Source: Halomonas sp. GFAJ-1
Lineage (GTDB): Bacteria > Pseudomonadota > Gammaproteobacteria > Pseudomonadales > Halomonadaceae
Assembly (NCBI GenBank): GCA_002966495.1
Contig: CP016490.1
Location: forward strand, 3,162,001-3,226,000
DNA length: 64,000 bases
Reading direction: 5' to 3'
Shown: in pieces, positions 37,601-46,456 of the stretch
Position numbering within the stretch: the first letter of the stretch is position 1
Layout: every line of letters begins with the position of its first letter
Notes under the pieces: generated by a model
Seen by the model: the letters and a program-made list of their open reading frames with translations, nothing else
The model's database searches: none
What the model was told of the DNA's origin: nothing
Program-made: the position numbers and the translations under genes

Positions 37601-40126
37601 TTAGCCCCCTATCACACGGGGCAGAACAGCAAGCGCCCCTGCTAACACCCAGAAGGTAACCACGTTATAGCGCCATAGCTGTATCACCACCGCAGGCTCA
37701 AAAGGCGCATGAACACCCACATAGCCATAACCCACGCGCAACCCTTGCATCACGGTAAGAATAACCGCTAAGCCGCCGTGAAACAGGACGTAGATAAGAC
37801 CGACCAGCATGATCGCATCGTGGGTGGTTTGGGTTGGCGATAGGTCGGCGCTGTACAGCGCCCAACCCGTCAAGGCTACCTGCAAGGCACCTAGTGCGCC
37901 TGCCAAGTAAAAGCCTGAACCCAAACCAGCATCACGCTGCTGCCGAAGCCCGCGTATTAGTTTTACCATCACGCCATAGCCCGCCAGCACTGCAATACCA
38001 GCGCCAGCCAAAATACCTAATGAGAGCGGCGGTACCGCTGGCATGCTCCACTCGGGCGACACTGTCCAGAGATAAAACCAGCCAAATAAATAGGAGAGGA
38101 AAAAGGAGCCGTTGGCAATCAAAAAGGTGGCCATCGCCCAGACCCCAGGCCCATCCATGGTACGAGAGTGAAGCGGCGGGTCGCCTGGCGCCACGCCCGC
38201 TTCTGGTGCGGCTTTGGGGTGCGCGCCATTTTCCCACGACCAGCGCAGCAGAAACACACCCGCAATCAGCGCAAAGATACCTGCTAACGCGTACACGCGG
38301 ACTAAGAGGCTAATACATACCACTGCCAGCGCTGCTGCTGCGAATAGCGGCCACCAAGAGTTGCCCGGCAGGTGAATAATTTCACGCACTTTGCCCGTAA
38401 TGGGGTCGGTACCCCACATTTCCCGCCGACCATGGGAAGCAACCGCCAGAGAGTGTTTACCTTCGGCCATGGTGTAGGGAAGGTTAGGGTCATCCCAAAG
38501 GGGGTGACGCGTTTTGATGTTGGGCAGGCTGACAAAATTATAGGCACTTGGTGGCATTGTATTAGCCCACTCAAGCGTGTCGGCACTCCATGGGTTATGC
38601 TTGGCAGGCTTACCAAAACGGAAGTGCAGCGCGATATCCAGCAGCACCATGGCAATACCAGCTGACATCACAAAGCTACTAACCGATGAGAGCAGGTTAT
38701 AAATATCCCATCCCATTCCCGTATCGTAGGTATAAATACGGCGCGGCATGCCCAATAGCCCTGTCCAGTGCATAATCAGGAAAGTACCGTTGAAACCCAG
38801 GAAAGTGAGCCAGAACCCCCAGCGGCCTAAATTTTCTGATGGCATACGCCCAGAAAAGAGCGGCAGCCAATAATAAAGCCCAGCAATTAACGGGAAGAAC
38901 ATGCCCCCCACTAGAACGTAGTGCATGTGGGCCACCACAAAGTGGGTATCGTGCACTTGCCAGTTAAACGGAACCAACGCCAGCATAACGCCCGTCAAAC
39001 CGCCGCAAACAAAGATAATCAAGAAGCCCATTACCCAAAGCATTGGCAGTTTCATTTTGGGCTTGCCTAACCACAGCGTCGCCAGCCAAACAAATACTTG
39101 AATGGCGGTGGGCACCGCCACCAACATACTGGCGGCAGAGAAAAATGCCTGTGCAAGCTGGGGTATGCCCACAGTGAACATGTGATGCACCCATAACCCG
39201 AAGCTAATAAACCCTGTCACGATAATCGCGAATACCACCCAGCCATAGCCAACAATCGGCCGCCCGGCAAATACCGGGATGAGCGTGGAAACAATGCCCG
39301 CCGCGGGCAGGAAGATGATGTAAACCTCAGGGTGGCCAAAAAGCCAGAACAGGTGTTGCCATAAGATAGGATCACCGCCGGCCGCCACTTCAAAAAATGG
39401 CATGCCCACGGCACGCTCAAGTTCAAGCAATACACTGGCTAAGATTAACGGTGGAAACCCCACCACAATCATTAACGCCATAGCGAGGATATACCAAGCA
39501 AATAGCGGCATTTTATGCAGCGCCATCCCCTGGGTTCGGGTACGCAGGATAGAAACGACAATTTCAACCCCTGCCGACAGCGCAGAGATCTCTACAAAGG
39601 TGATGCCCAACAGCCAGAAGTCTGAGCCTAAGCCTGGGGAAAATTCGCTGCTACTCAACGGGGTGTACATAAACCAGCCGCTGGACGGCGCCATCTCCAA
39701 AACAAGGCTAGACATAAGGATGATGCCGCCAAACAGGTAGCACCAATAGCCTAACGAGGTCAGCCTTGGGCAGACCAAATCTCGCGCGCCGATCATCTTG
39801 GGAATCATATAAATCGCCAGCCCTTCCAACATGGGGATAGCGAACAGGAACATCATCACCGTGCCATGCATGGTGGTAACTTGGTTATAGATGTCCGGCG
39901 ACATGAAGTCTTGATCAGGCATCGCAAGCTGGGTGCGTATAAGCATGGCAAGAATGCCACCCATCAAGAAAAACACCATCCCCGTGACCATAAAACGTAG
40001 GCCCAAGGTGGTGTGATTCACAATCGTTAGTGCTTTAAGCCCTTTTGGATTGCCCCAAATGTCGTGTAGGTCATCGTGTAGCTGCTGGGGGTCATGCTCA
40101 ATGGCTTTATCGTTGACTGTGCTCAT
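37601..40126 (-). CDS. ctaD: Cytochrome c oxidase subunit I fused to subunit III-like domain
   Basis: An 841-residue membrane protein. The first ~550 residues are a heme-copper oxidase subunit I: MHGTVMMFLFAIP, the Glu-containing D-channel motif WLFGHPEVYIIFLP (A1 type), WVHHMFTVG for CuB ligands, and HDTHFVVAHMHYVL for heme ligands. After a linker, the last ~220 residues have five or more helices and read as a subunit III domain. The ATG at 40126 overlaps the subunit II stop (ATGA); a TTG 21 bases upstream is less likely. It reduces oxygen to water at the inner membrane while pumping protons. Confidence 0.92.
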   Translation of the reverse strand: MSTVNDKAIEHDPQQLHDDLHDIWGNPKGLKALTIVNHTTLGLRFMVTGMVFFLMGGILAMLIRTQLAMPDQDFMSPDIYNQVTTMHGTVMMFLFAIPMLEGLAIYMIPKMIGARDLVCPRLTSLGYWCYLFGGIILMSSLVLEMAPSSGWFMYTPLSSSEFSPGLGSDFWLLGITFVEISALSAGVEIVVSILRTRTQGMALHKMPLFAWYILAMALMIVVGFPPLILASVLLELERAVGMPFFEVAAGGDPILWQHLFWLFGHPEVYIIFLPAAGIVSTLIPVFAGRPIVGYGWVVFAIIVTGFISFGLWVHHMFTVGIPQLAQAFFSAASMLVAVPTAIQVFVWLATLWLGKPKMKLPMLWVMGFLIIFVCGGLTGVMLALVPFNWQVHDTHFVVAHMHYVLVGGMFFPLIAGLYYWLPLFSGRMPSENLGRWGFWLTFLGFNGTFLIMHWTGLLGMPRRIYTYDTGMGWDIYNLLSSVSSFVMSAGIAMVLLDIALHFRFGKPAKHNPWSADTLEWANTMPPSAYNFVSLPNIKTRHPLWDDPNLPYTMAEGKHSLAVASHGRREMWGTDPITGKVREIIHLPGNSWWPLFAAAALAVVCISLLVRVYALAGIFALIAGVFLLRWSWENGAHPKAAPEAGVAPGDPPLHSRTMDGPGVWAMATFLIANGSFFLSYLFGWFYLWTVSPEWSMPAVPPLSLGILAGAGIAVLAGYGVMVKLIRGLRQQRDAGLGSGFYLAGALGALQVALTGWALYSADLSPTQTTHDAIMLVGLIYVLFHGGLAVILTVMQGLRVGYGYVGVHAPFEPAVVIQLWRYNVVTFWVLAGALAVLPRVIGG

Positions 40127-41184
40127 GGGCTCAAGGTCTCCAACCAAGCACCAAGGGCATCCAAGGTGTCCGTTTCTATATCGTCATGGGATGGCATCCT
40201 ATTCCCAGGCTTTAGCGATTGGTGATATTTTAACCACCGACTCACTGCGCCCTCCTCCATAGCCATAACGCCCGCCCCCACCGTCGCGCGGCTGCCCATA
40301 TCAGATAAGTTCGGTCCCGTCGTAGCACTACTGATGCCAGCTATCTGATGGCAGCTGGCACAATGGGTCATAAAAGCATCGCGCGCGTCATCGTGGCTGG
40401 CGTCGGCGGTGGCCACCGCACTAAGCTGCTCTTCTTGGCGCTCCGCTAACCAAGCGTCGTACTCCTCTCTAGGAAGTGCTTCAACAAATAGGTGCATATG
40501 CGCATGTCCAACGCCACAAAACTCCGCACACTGAGCGCCAAAAACAGCGGGGATATTGGCTTCTAGACGGATTCTATTCACCCTACCGGGGATCATGTCC
40601 ACCTTGCCGCCCAGGCGTGGTATCCAGAAGGCGTGAATCACGTCCGCACCGGTCACATGGAAATCAACCGGCTCGCCTACGGGCATGACCAGATGGTTCG
40701 CGGTTACCACCTCCCCACCTTCAGCGTTGGGATAGCGCACTTCGAACCACCACTGGTGACCAATCACTTCAATGACTTCCGCTGAATCGTCAATCGCCAG
40801 CATGCGCTGCCCGGCAGGTACGCCAAACGCCAACAGTGCGATAATGCTGGTCACGGGCAGCACGATACCACCGCCTAGAATCCAGCGGCGAGCAATGCGC
40901 CGCTCCTCAACCGGGGTACGCGTTACCTCCCGGGGCTTAAAAGCGTAAAGCCATAGCGCCGTCACGGCGACAAGCACAACCGTTCCGAAACTCAGCATGA
41001 TCCACCAAATCAGCGCCACATCACGTGCAGCTTGCCCAGCGGGGTCTAGAATAGATTTATCACCTGCACAACCAGCGGTTAAGCCAGCAGCGGCGAGCAC
41101 TGTCACTAACGCTATTTGGTTGACCCGTTGGCGCGATACGCGTTGAATATTCCGTGAGGCCGTGTAGCAGTTGCGTTCCCTCAT
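40123..41184 (-). CDS. ctaC: Cytochrome c oxidase subunit II with C-terminal cytochrome c domain (caa3 type)
   Basis: A 353-residue subunit. A hydrophobic N-terminus ends in the lipobox-like LTAGC39; two membrane helices follow. The CuA domain carries GHQWWFEVRYP and the copper ligand segment CAEFCGVGHAHM. The last ~85 residues add a heme c site (CASCHQ) with a downstream Met (NRMPSHDD), which marks a caa3-type oxidase where the electron donor domain is fused. First gene of the oxidase operon, with AAGGG upstream; it overlaps ctaD by four bases. Confidence 0.94.
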   Translation of the reverse strand: MRERNCYTASRNIQRVSRQRVNQIALVTVLAAAGLTAGCAGDKSILDPAGQAARDVALIWWIMLSFGTVVLVAVTALWLYAFKPREVTRTPVEERRIARRWILGGGIVLPVTSIIALLAFGVPAGQRMLAIDDSAEVIEVIGHQWWFEVRYPNAEGGEVVTANHLVMPVGEPVDFHVTGADVIHAFWIPRLGGKVDMIPGRVNRIRLEANIPAVFGAQCAEFCGVGHAHMHLFVEALPREEYDAWLAERQEEQLSAVATADASHDDARDAFMTHCASCHQIAGISSATTGPNLSDMGSRATVGAGVMAMEEGAVSRWLKYHQSLKPGNRMPSHDDIETDTLDALGAWLETLSP

Positions 41185-41220
41185 TTGCTATTTCCCTTTG
41201 TCTGCCCACAGGAAGTGACC

Positions 41221-41679
41221 ATGGCACCAACTCCCCAACGATCGATAAAAAGCCGAGCTTCTCTGGCTGGCCACCCATTGCATCCTGTAATGATCCACTT
41301 TCCTGTAGCCGCCTTGATGGCACTGGTAGCAAGCGACCTGGCTTACTGGTACACCAACGACCCCTTTTGGCTGCGTAGCGGCCTTTGGCTGGCGGGCGTA
41401 GGCGCTTTTGGTGGCTGGATAGCGTCTATCGCAGGAATCATTGACCTGGTAACCGTTGCCCGCATCCGCCGACTTATCACCGGCTGGAGCCATGCGATTG
41501 TGGCGGTTGTAATGCTCTCGCTGGCGTCGTTTAACTGGCTGCTGCGGCTTAATGAACCCAGCGCCATTCTGCCCTGGGGCCTGGCCGTATCGCTGCTCAC
41601 TGCCGCACTTATTGCGCTGGCTGGCTGGTTGGGAGGCCAACTGGTGTACGAGCACGCAGTAGGCGTGGATGTTGATTAG
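41221..41679 (+). CDS. DUF2231-type membrane protein
   Basis: A 152-residue inner-membrane protein with four predicted helices and the characteristic start LAGHPLHPVMIHFPVA, typical of the DUF2231 family. Conserved histidines at the first helix suggest heme or metal binding, but no function is proven. It diverges from the oxidase operon (36 bp between the starts). ATG at 41221 is chosen because AGGAAG lies six bases before it; the frame opens 12 codons earlier. Confidence 0.8.
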   Translation: MAPTPQRSIKSRASLAGHPLHPVMIHFPVAALMALVASDLAYWYTNDPFWLRSGLWLAGVGAFGGWIASIAGIIDLVTVARIRRLITGWSHAIVAVVMLSLASFNWLLRLNEPSAILPWGLAVSLLTAALIALAGWLGGQLVYEHAVGVDVD

Positions 41680-41715
41680 CAGCCAAGAAGGCGCACTAAG
41701 ACTTTTCATAAACAC

Positions 41716-42141
41716 TTAACTCCAGTCCAAGGGCTTGGCCAACACAAACCCCAGTACTGCTAAAATACCCGCCACCGCTAGCAACAATGCAAGCAGCGTG
41801 GCGGATTTCACACCTTTATGGATTCCCAGCTCCAAGCGTAAAATTAGCCAGCCAAAGCAGCCGTGGGCAGCCACCATCGCCACCACAGCGCCAAGTTTTA
41901 GAATTAACCAGCCGCCTAACAACCCATGCAACAGAAATAGCAGCGTGCCCGAAGCAATCGCTGCAAGCGCTGCTGGCGTCGCTACCGAATTGTAGAAAAA
42001 CCGCGGCATCGGCGGAGCGCCTTGAGCAAAGCCAGCATCTTTACGAAGCTGAAGTGCCTGGCTAAGCAGCGCCGGCAAATACAGAAGTGAGCCGCACCAG
42101 ATAACCAGCGCGGCAATGTGGAGCAGTTTTAGCCAGGGCAT
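41716..42141 (-). CDS. CopD/HemJ-like four-helix membrane protein
   Basis: A 141-residue protein with four predicted helices. The N-terminal MPWLKLLHIAALVIWCGSLL resembles the HemJ/CopD group, with a conserved His in the first helix and a Lys in WLILKLG in the third. HemJ oxidises protoporphyrinogen for heme synthesis; CopD-like proteins have been linked to copper. The caa3 oxidase next door makes either attractive, but this member is divergent and the role is unproven. AAGGA lies before the chosen start. Confidence 0.65.
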   Translation of the reverse strand: MPWLKLLHIAALVIWCGSLLYLPALLSQALQLRKDAGFAQGAPPMPRFFYNSVATPAALAAIASGTLLFLLHGLLGGWLILKLGAVVAMVAAHGCFGWLILRLELGIHKGVKSATLLALLLAVAGILAVLGFVLAKPLDWS

Positions 42142-42222
42142 TGCGGCTTCCTTGCGTTGCATTGGGCAGGGATATTTTTACACCATTAACCTTAGTCAAC
42201 CCAAGCCACTCTGGCTAGCCGT

Positions 42223-43104
42223 TTAACGCACCGTAATTTCGTAACCTGTGAATTTCCGTAGATTAATAACGCCTGTATCAAACATCAAATACTGCCCTTT
42301 CACCCCCTGTAGCACACCTTCAACCAGAGGCTTCTTATCAAAATTATGCGAGACTACCTTGCGAGGGAAAGTGTCGACGGGGTAATGAAAGTGCAGCGGC
42401 TTTTCATCCAACGTGCGAATGGCTCCGGCTCCGTGAATCTCACGCAGCTGGGCTAACCCATCAGCCAGCTGCTGAAAAAGCTGGTCGCGCTCTGCGGCTA
42501 AATCTAGCGTTTCCACCTCACCCTTGAGCATCGCGCGCCAATTAGTGCGATCAGCCACCCGCTCTTTAAACAGCATTTCGACAAGGCCAGACTGTTGACG
42601 CGTATCCACTTCCAGTATGGGTAGCGCTTGAATGGCTCCCTGATCTAACCAACGGGTGGGCATTTGAGTTTTGCGGGTAATACCCACCTTCAGCCCTGAT
42701 GAGTTTGCCAAATAGACAATATGCGGCTGGAAGCAGTGCTTTTCACCCCACTCAGGCTCACGGCAAGTGCCTAGGTGATAGTGGCAGGTTTCCGGCTTCA
42801 TAATGCACGTATCGCACTGCGCCAAGCGTTTAAAGCAGGGGTAACAGTGGCCTTGGGCAAAGCTTTTTTTAGTCGCCCGTCCACAGTGAGTGCAAGCAAT
42901 CGCGCCGCTCCAGGTAAGGCTGAGCCGCTCCCCAATCAACGTATTGAGCAAAAGACGCTGCTCGCCTGCCCGCAAGTGGTAAACCACTGAATCGTCTGGG
43001 CTAGCAGGCAGTGCCGCTGCCATTTTAGTTAAGCAACCCTGGGCAGTGGGTGGTTGAGCATTCAGTGACTGGGAAGAGAACAGACTGTCAGTCACGCGTG
43101 GCAT
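42223..43104 (-). CDS. DUF2797 family protein
   Basis: A 293-residue protein. The N-terminal third carries cysteine pairs (CTHCGRATKKSF, CYPCFKRLAQCDTC, and CHYHLGTC) suggesting a zinc ribbon. The middle part (HIVYLANSSGLKVGITRKTQMPTRW) resembles the GIY-YIG-like segment typical of DUF2797. No function is established. The start overlaps the end of the upstream DUF1315 gene by 17 bases, so the two are co-translated. Confidence 0.8.
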   Translation of the reverse strand: MPRVTDSLFSSQSLNAQPPTAQGCLTKMAAALPASPDDSVVYHLRAGEQRLLLNTLIGERLSLTWSGAIACTHCGRATKKSFAQGHCYPCFKRLAQCDTCIMKPETCHYHLGTCREPEWGEKHCFQPHIVYLANSSGLKVGITRKTQMPTRWLDQGAIQALPILEVDTRQQSGLVEMLFKERVADRTNWRAMLKGEVETLDLAAERDQLFQQLADGLAQLREIHGAGAIRTLDEKPLHFHYPVDTFPRKVVSHNFDKKPLVEGVLQGVKGQYLMFDTGVINLRKFTGYEITVR

Positions 43105-43372
43105 CCCGGGCTAGTCCTGCCATTTCAGGGGTAACGCCAGCGCCCGTCGCACCCGCCCCGCAGGTGCGGTGCTCAAGGTAGCCAACACGGTTCTCTTCAG
43201 GCACATTATTTTCAACCTCAAAACGCATTACTGCTTCCAGGCAAAGCTCTGTCTGTTCTGGCGTTAGGCGACGGCCATCAGGCCATTTACGCAGCGAAAC
43301 CGCCTGCTTAAGGCTCTCATAAATTGCGGGGGTCATTTGGTTGATCATACGATCAAAAGTCATATCGCTCAT
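43088..43372 (-). CDS. DUF1315 (YeaC-like) protein
   Basis: A 94-residue protein with FDRMINQMTPAIYESLKQAV, KWPDGRRLTPEQTELCLEAV and PEENRVGYLE, the pattern of the YeaC family. Function unknown. GAGGAG lies six bases upstream of the start. It is first of a pair with the DUF2797 gene, an arrangement I recall from other gammaproteobacteria. Confidence 0.8.
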   Translation of the reverse strand: MSDMTFDRMINQMTPAIYESLKQAVSLRKWPDGRRLTPEQTELCLEAVMRFEVENNVPEENRVGYLEHRTCGAGATGAGVTPEMAGLARDATRD

Positions 43373-43386
43373 CGCAAGCTCCTCGC

Positions 43387-44235
43387 TCAGCGTTTTCTTC
43401 GTTTGGATGAATAATACCAGCCTGACGCCAGCCCCACGAGCAGTCCACCCAAGTGCGCTTCATTGGCAACATTGCCAAAACCTACGCTTCCCGCGACATC
43501 CATCATGGTGAACACCATCCAACCCAGCATAAATACCACAAGCATTTGCGGCACAAAAAAGCCGCTACGTGGCACACGGCGGGACATCAGCCATACATGG
43601 GCAAGCAGTGCGTAAACAACGCCAGACATGCCGCCAAACAGAACGGTGCCGGTAACATATTGGGCTAAATTGGCTCCAATACCAGCCACCAGAAGCAGCA
43701 GTAACATGGTGCGGCTACCTTGAAGCTGCTCAATTTGGCGGCCGAAGTACCACACCCACATCAGGTTGAATATCAGGTGCATCCAGCCAAAATGCAAAAA
43801 CGCTGGCGACAACAACCGCCATACCTGCCCAGAAGCAAGCGTGTCGCCAAGTGAGCCGTACACTAGTTGCCCACCCGATACGCCCACCGGCACGATGGTG
43901 AGCGCCACGATCAGTAGGTCACCAAAAACGCCGGTTAACGCAAAGATGAGCACGCTTATACCGATCATTAAGGCGGTGACGGGTAACTGGCGGATTATCG
44001 CAAAAATATTGCGTGACGCAGGTGGACGGGCTTTGGGGGCATCAACAATTAGCGTTTCTCCCCGCTCCCAACGCGCTACTAGGCTCGTTAACTCCGTGTG
44101 CTGGCGTGGGTCAGCGACCCACAGCAGCTGTCCATCGGCTTCATCAGTAATGCGGTGCCCAATGCGGTAGTGCCACAATGCCTTACGCAGCTCGCTGGTA
44201 TCTGCACCTAGGGGTAAAAGCGTTACTGGATGCAT
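43387..44235 (-). CDS. Rhomboid-family intramembrane serine protease (GlpG-like)
   Basis: A 282-residue membrane protease. An N-terminal cytoplasmic domain (about 1-75) precedes six or seven helices. Catalytic Ser is in GGMSGVVYALL and catalytic His in NEAHLGGLLVG; the conserved HLIFNLMWVWYFG segment precedes them. Rhomboids cleave membrane proteins within the bilayer. The frame is open 48 codons upstream through the terminator described next, but AAGGAAG lies five bases before ATG 44235, which fits the family start. Confidence 0.88.
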   Translation of the reverse strand: MHPVTLLPLGADTSELRKALWHYRIGHRITDEADGQLLWVADPRQHTELTSLVARWERGETLIVDAPKARPPASRNIFAIIRQLPVTALMIGISVLIFALTGVFGDLLIVALTIVPVGVSGGQLVYGSLGDTLASGQVWRLLSPAFLHFGWMHLIFNLMWVWYFGRQIEQLQGSRTMLLLLLVAGIGANLAQYVTGTVLFGGMSGVVYALLAHVWLMSRRVPRSGFFVPQMLVVFMLGWMVFTMMDVAGSVGFGNVANEAHLGGLLVGLASGWYYSSKRRKR

Positions 44236-44300
44236 GGCGACTTCCTTATTTGCATTTAGGTATTCCCAGCGTCTGCAATCGGTTTGGCCAGCGTACAAAC

Positions 44301-44330
44301 AAAAAAAAACCGGCGGAGGGGGCCGCCGGG
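44301..44330 (-). terminator. Strong rho-independent terminator
   Basis: A seven-base-pair GC stem with a six-base loop, followed on the minus strand by nine consecutive T. It would end both the metallophosphoesterase transcript and candidate RNA A. Confidence 0.9.
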
Positions 44331-44414
44331 TAAAAAGCAAGGGATCATTCAAGGGAACACTTACTCTGATAGCCGGCAACAGGGTTAGTTCAGCAGTTTT
44401 GCAAAAAATATGTA
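44301..44414 (-). ncRNA. Candidate small RNA A, about 114 nt
   Basis: On the minus strand a textbook sigma-70 promoter (TTGATT, 17-base spacer, TATACA; 44421-44449) leads after about 110 bases to a strong terminator: CCGGCGG (44310-44316) pairing with CCGCCGG (44323-44329), then nine U residues. The body has two UCCCUUG copies; the second, in GATCCCTTGCTT, lies just before the hairpin and recurs in candidate B near 48.7 kb. It could alternatively be the apaH-like gene's terminator or a leader of the rhomboid gene, but the promoter after the upstream stop argues for an independent transcript. Confidence 0.55.
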
Positions 44415-44420
44415 ACCGTA

Positions 44421-44449
44421 TGTATACTTTGTTATCTTTACTTAATCAA
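44421..44449 (-). promoter_or_regulatory. Sigma-70-type promoter for candidate RNA A
   Basis: TTGATT (minus strand of 44444-44449) and TATACA (minus strand of 44421-44426) are separated by exactly 17 bases. The -35 element overlaps the stop codon of the metallophosphoesterase gene. Confidence 0.65.
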
Positions 44450-45428
44450 AATCGATTTCCCACGGCTTAGGTAGCGCCCGCTCCTCTTTAGGCACTTGAA
44501 TCCAAACGAAATGATCAGCGTTCAACGTTTCTTCACCACTCCAACGATAAGCCACTAATCGTCCGTATTTTACTGCACTATAATCCAGGCAGGCGATATT
44601 ATTAGTGGGCAGCGCTGGAATTCCCTCGCACCAGTAGTGGCCAATAAACAGTGGCGGCTTTTCAGGCCCGTAGTAGCTTAGCCGCTCACGTTCCTGGGGC
44701 GTTAAGCTTCGAGACTCCAAGTTTCCAGGTAGGTTATCGGGTTGAAAAACCACGTCCCCCCACTGCTGAGGGTTAGCTGACCAAAAGTGCGCACGAAAAC
44801 TCTGCCGTGTAAACCCATCCCCTGAGTGAATGGCCACGCCCGGGGGGAGCGGTATATGGGTGCCGCGGGTCAAGCGATCCAGTATCCGAAATGCTTGGGT
44901 GGAGGGGTCGGTGGATTCAACTAAGAAGCGGCTGTCCATTCGGGCATCCGGAGCACGCGCTGTTAGCTGGCTAATTAGCTCGTCATCCCAGCAGGCATGC
45001 ACAACTCGAATACCGTCTAGCTCTAAAAATAGAGGGATCGTTTTGAACCACGCCAGCGTGTCTTCCCACTCGTTGGTGTAGTCCCTATATTGGGCCAGGG
45101 TGTCTTCAATAATTCGGTTATGCCGTGGCGTATGCTCCCGTAGCCAGCGCCGGTTACCCCCCGGAGGAGCCGGATGTGTGTAGGCCAGAGCGTTATATTC
45201 GTGATTACCCATCACGATGTGTGCTTCGCCCTCCTCCACCATCCGCCGAGCAATAGTCACCGCTAGGCGAATACGCGGGCCGCGATCAATCAAATCACCC
45301 AGGAAAATAACCTTTCTGCGCGGGTGGCGGTATACCCCACCGCGCTGGTGATAGCCTAGTTTTTCCAGCAAGGCCGCCAGGGTGGCGCCACAGCCGTGCA
45401 CATCACCAATTAAATCGTAACCCTCCAT
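44442..45428 (-). CDS. Calcineurin-like metallophosphoesterase (ApaH/PrpE-like)
   Basis: A 328-residue protein with the metal-binding motifs of the superfamily: GDVHG (near residue 9), GDLIDRGP (near 44), GNHEYNAL, and HACWDD and IGHYWCEG further on. It may hydrolyse diadenosine tetraphosphate or protein phosphates; it is longer than classical ApaH (about 280), so I give no symbol. ATG 45428 has AGGGG seven bases upstream and lies two bases after the nadK stop; a TTG overlapping that stop is an alternative. Confidence 0.85.
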   Translation of the reverse strand: MEGYDLIGDVHGCGATLAALLEKLGYHQRGGVYRHPRRKVIFLGDLIDRGPRIRLAVTIARRMVEEGEAHIVMGNHEYNALAYTHPAPPGGNRRWLREHTPRHNRIIEDTLAQYRDYTNEWEDTLAWFKTIPLFLELDGIRVVHACWDDELISQLTARAPDARMDSRFLVESTDPSTQAFRILDRLTRGTHIPLPPGVAIHSGDGFTRQSFRAHFWSANPQQWGDVVFQPDNLPGNLESRSLTPQERERLSYYGPEKPPLFIGHYWCEGIPALPTNNIACLDYSAVKYGRLVAYRWSGEETLNADHFVWIQVPKEERALPKPWEIDFD

Positions 45429-45430
45429 AC

Positions 45431-46363
45431 TCAATCCCCTAACCGATGGCTCCAGCCAAGCTTGCTGCGCAGCACTTCATAAAAGTTGTGTCCAATGGGA
45501 TGCACCAACTGAACACGCTCTGGCTTACGCTTAATCACCAATACATCATCAGGCTTAGCCACTGCTCGGGTTTGTCCGTCGCAGCTAATATGGGGGTAGG
45601 AGTGATTAGTTTCACCAATATGTATGCGTATTTCACTGGCAGCATCAATCACGATGGGGCGGCTTGAAAGCGTATGGGGAAACATGGGCACTAGCGTTAC
45701 CACATCCAGCTTGGGGTGCATAATCGGCCCACCGCCAGAAAGTGCATAAGCGGTAGAGCCGGTAGGCGTGGCGATAATCAGGCCGTCACTACGCTGGCTA
45801 TAAACAAACTGACCGTCAATAAACAGCTCAAACTCAATCATGCGCACTGCTTTGCCAGGATGCACCACTACTTCATTAAGCGCATCGCCATTACCTACCG
45901 CAACACCGTTACGGTAGAGCACCGCGTCCAACAAGAAGCGCTCTTCAACCTCAAACTCCCCCGCCAGTACTTCTCCTACCCGGGTTTCAAGCTCAGACGG
46001 TGAAATATCGGTCAGAAAGCCTAAACGCCCACGGTTCACGCCTAAAATCAGCGTACCGCTGCGGCAGAGGGTACGAGCAGCGCCTAATAAACTGCCGTCT
46101 CCACCGACCACAATCACTAAGTCACACAGCTCACCCAGCATGCGGCGGCTGGCTTCTGGCTGACCGTGGTCTGGAACAACCGTGGCGGTACGATCTTCAA
46201 TCAGCACTTTGTAGCCGTGAGAAACTAAGTAAGTAACCAGGCGCGTTAGCGAGTCAACCACCCCATTACTGCCAAGGCGGCCGATTAAACCAATCGTTTT
46301 GAACGGCTTACCCTTTCGCGCAAAATCCACTGGTGCAATATGTATCGACGGAGTATCAGGCAT
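45431..46363 (-). CDS. nadK: NAD kinase
   Basis: A 310-residue cytoplasmic kinase making NADP+ from NAD+. Diagnostic motifs are GGDGSLLGAAR (phosphate-binding, near residue 89), LGVNRGRLGFLTD, and the Gly-rich SDGLIIATPTGSTAYALSGGGP. Length is near the family norm (about 295). It is first in a pair with the metallophosphoesterase gene, two bases apart. Confidence 0.95.
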   Translation of the reverse strand: MPDTPSIHIAPVDFARKGKPFKTIGLIGRLGSNGVVDSLTRLVTYLVSHGYKVLIEDRTATVVPDHGQPEASRRMLGELCDLVIVVGGDGSLLGAARTLCRSGTLILGVNRGRLGFLTDISPSELETRVGEVLAGEFEVEERFLLDAVLYRNGVAVGNGDALNEVVVHPGKAVRMIEFELFIDGQFVYSQRSDGLIIATPTGSTAYALSGGGPIMHPKLDVVTLVPMFPHTLSSRPIVIDAASEIRIHIGETNHSYPHISCDGQTRAVAKPDDVLVIKRKPERVQLVHPIGHNFYEVLRSKLGWSHRLGD

Positions 46364-46456
46364 GGGCGGCTCTCGCTAGCATCAGCCGACATTATGTAGA
46401 GTCGGGCGGTATCGAGCAAATAAGTCGCCTGCCGGCTTTCTGAAGTAACAGGGTCA

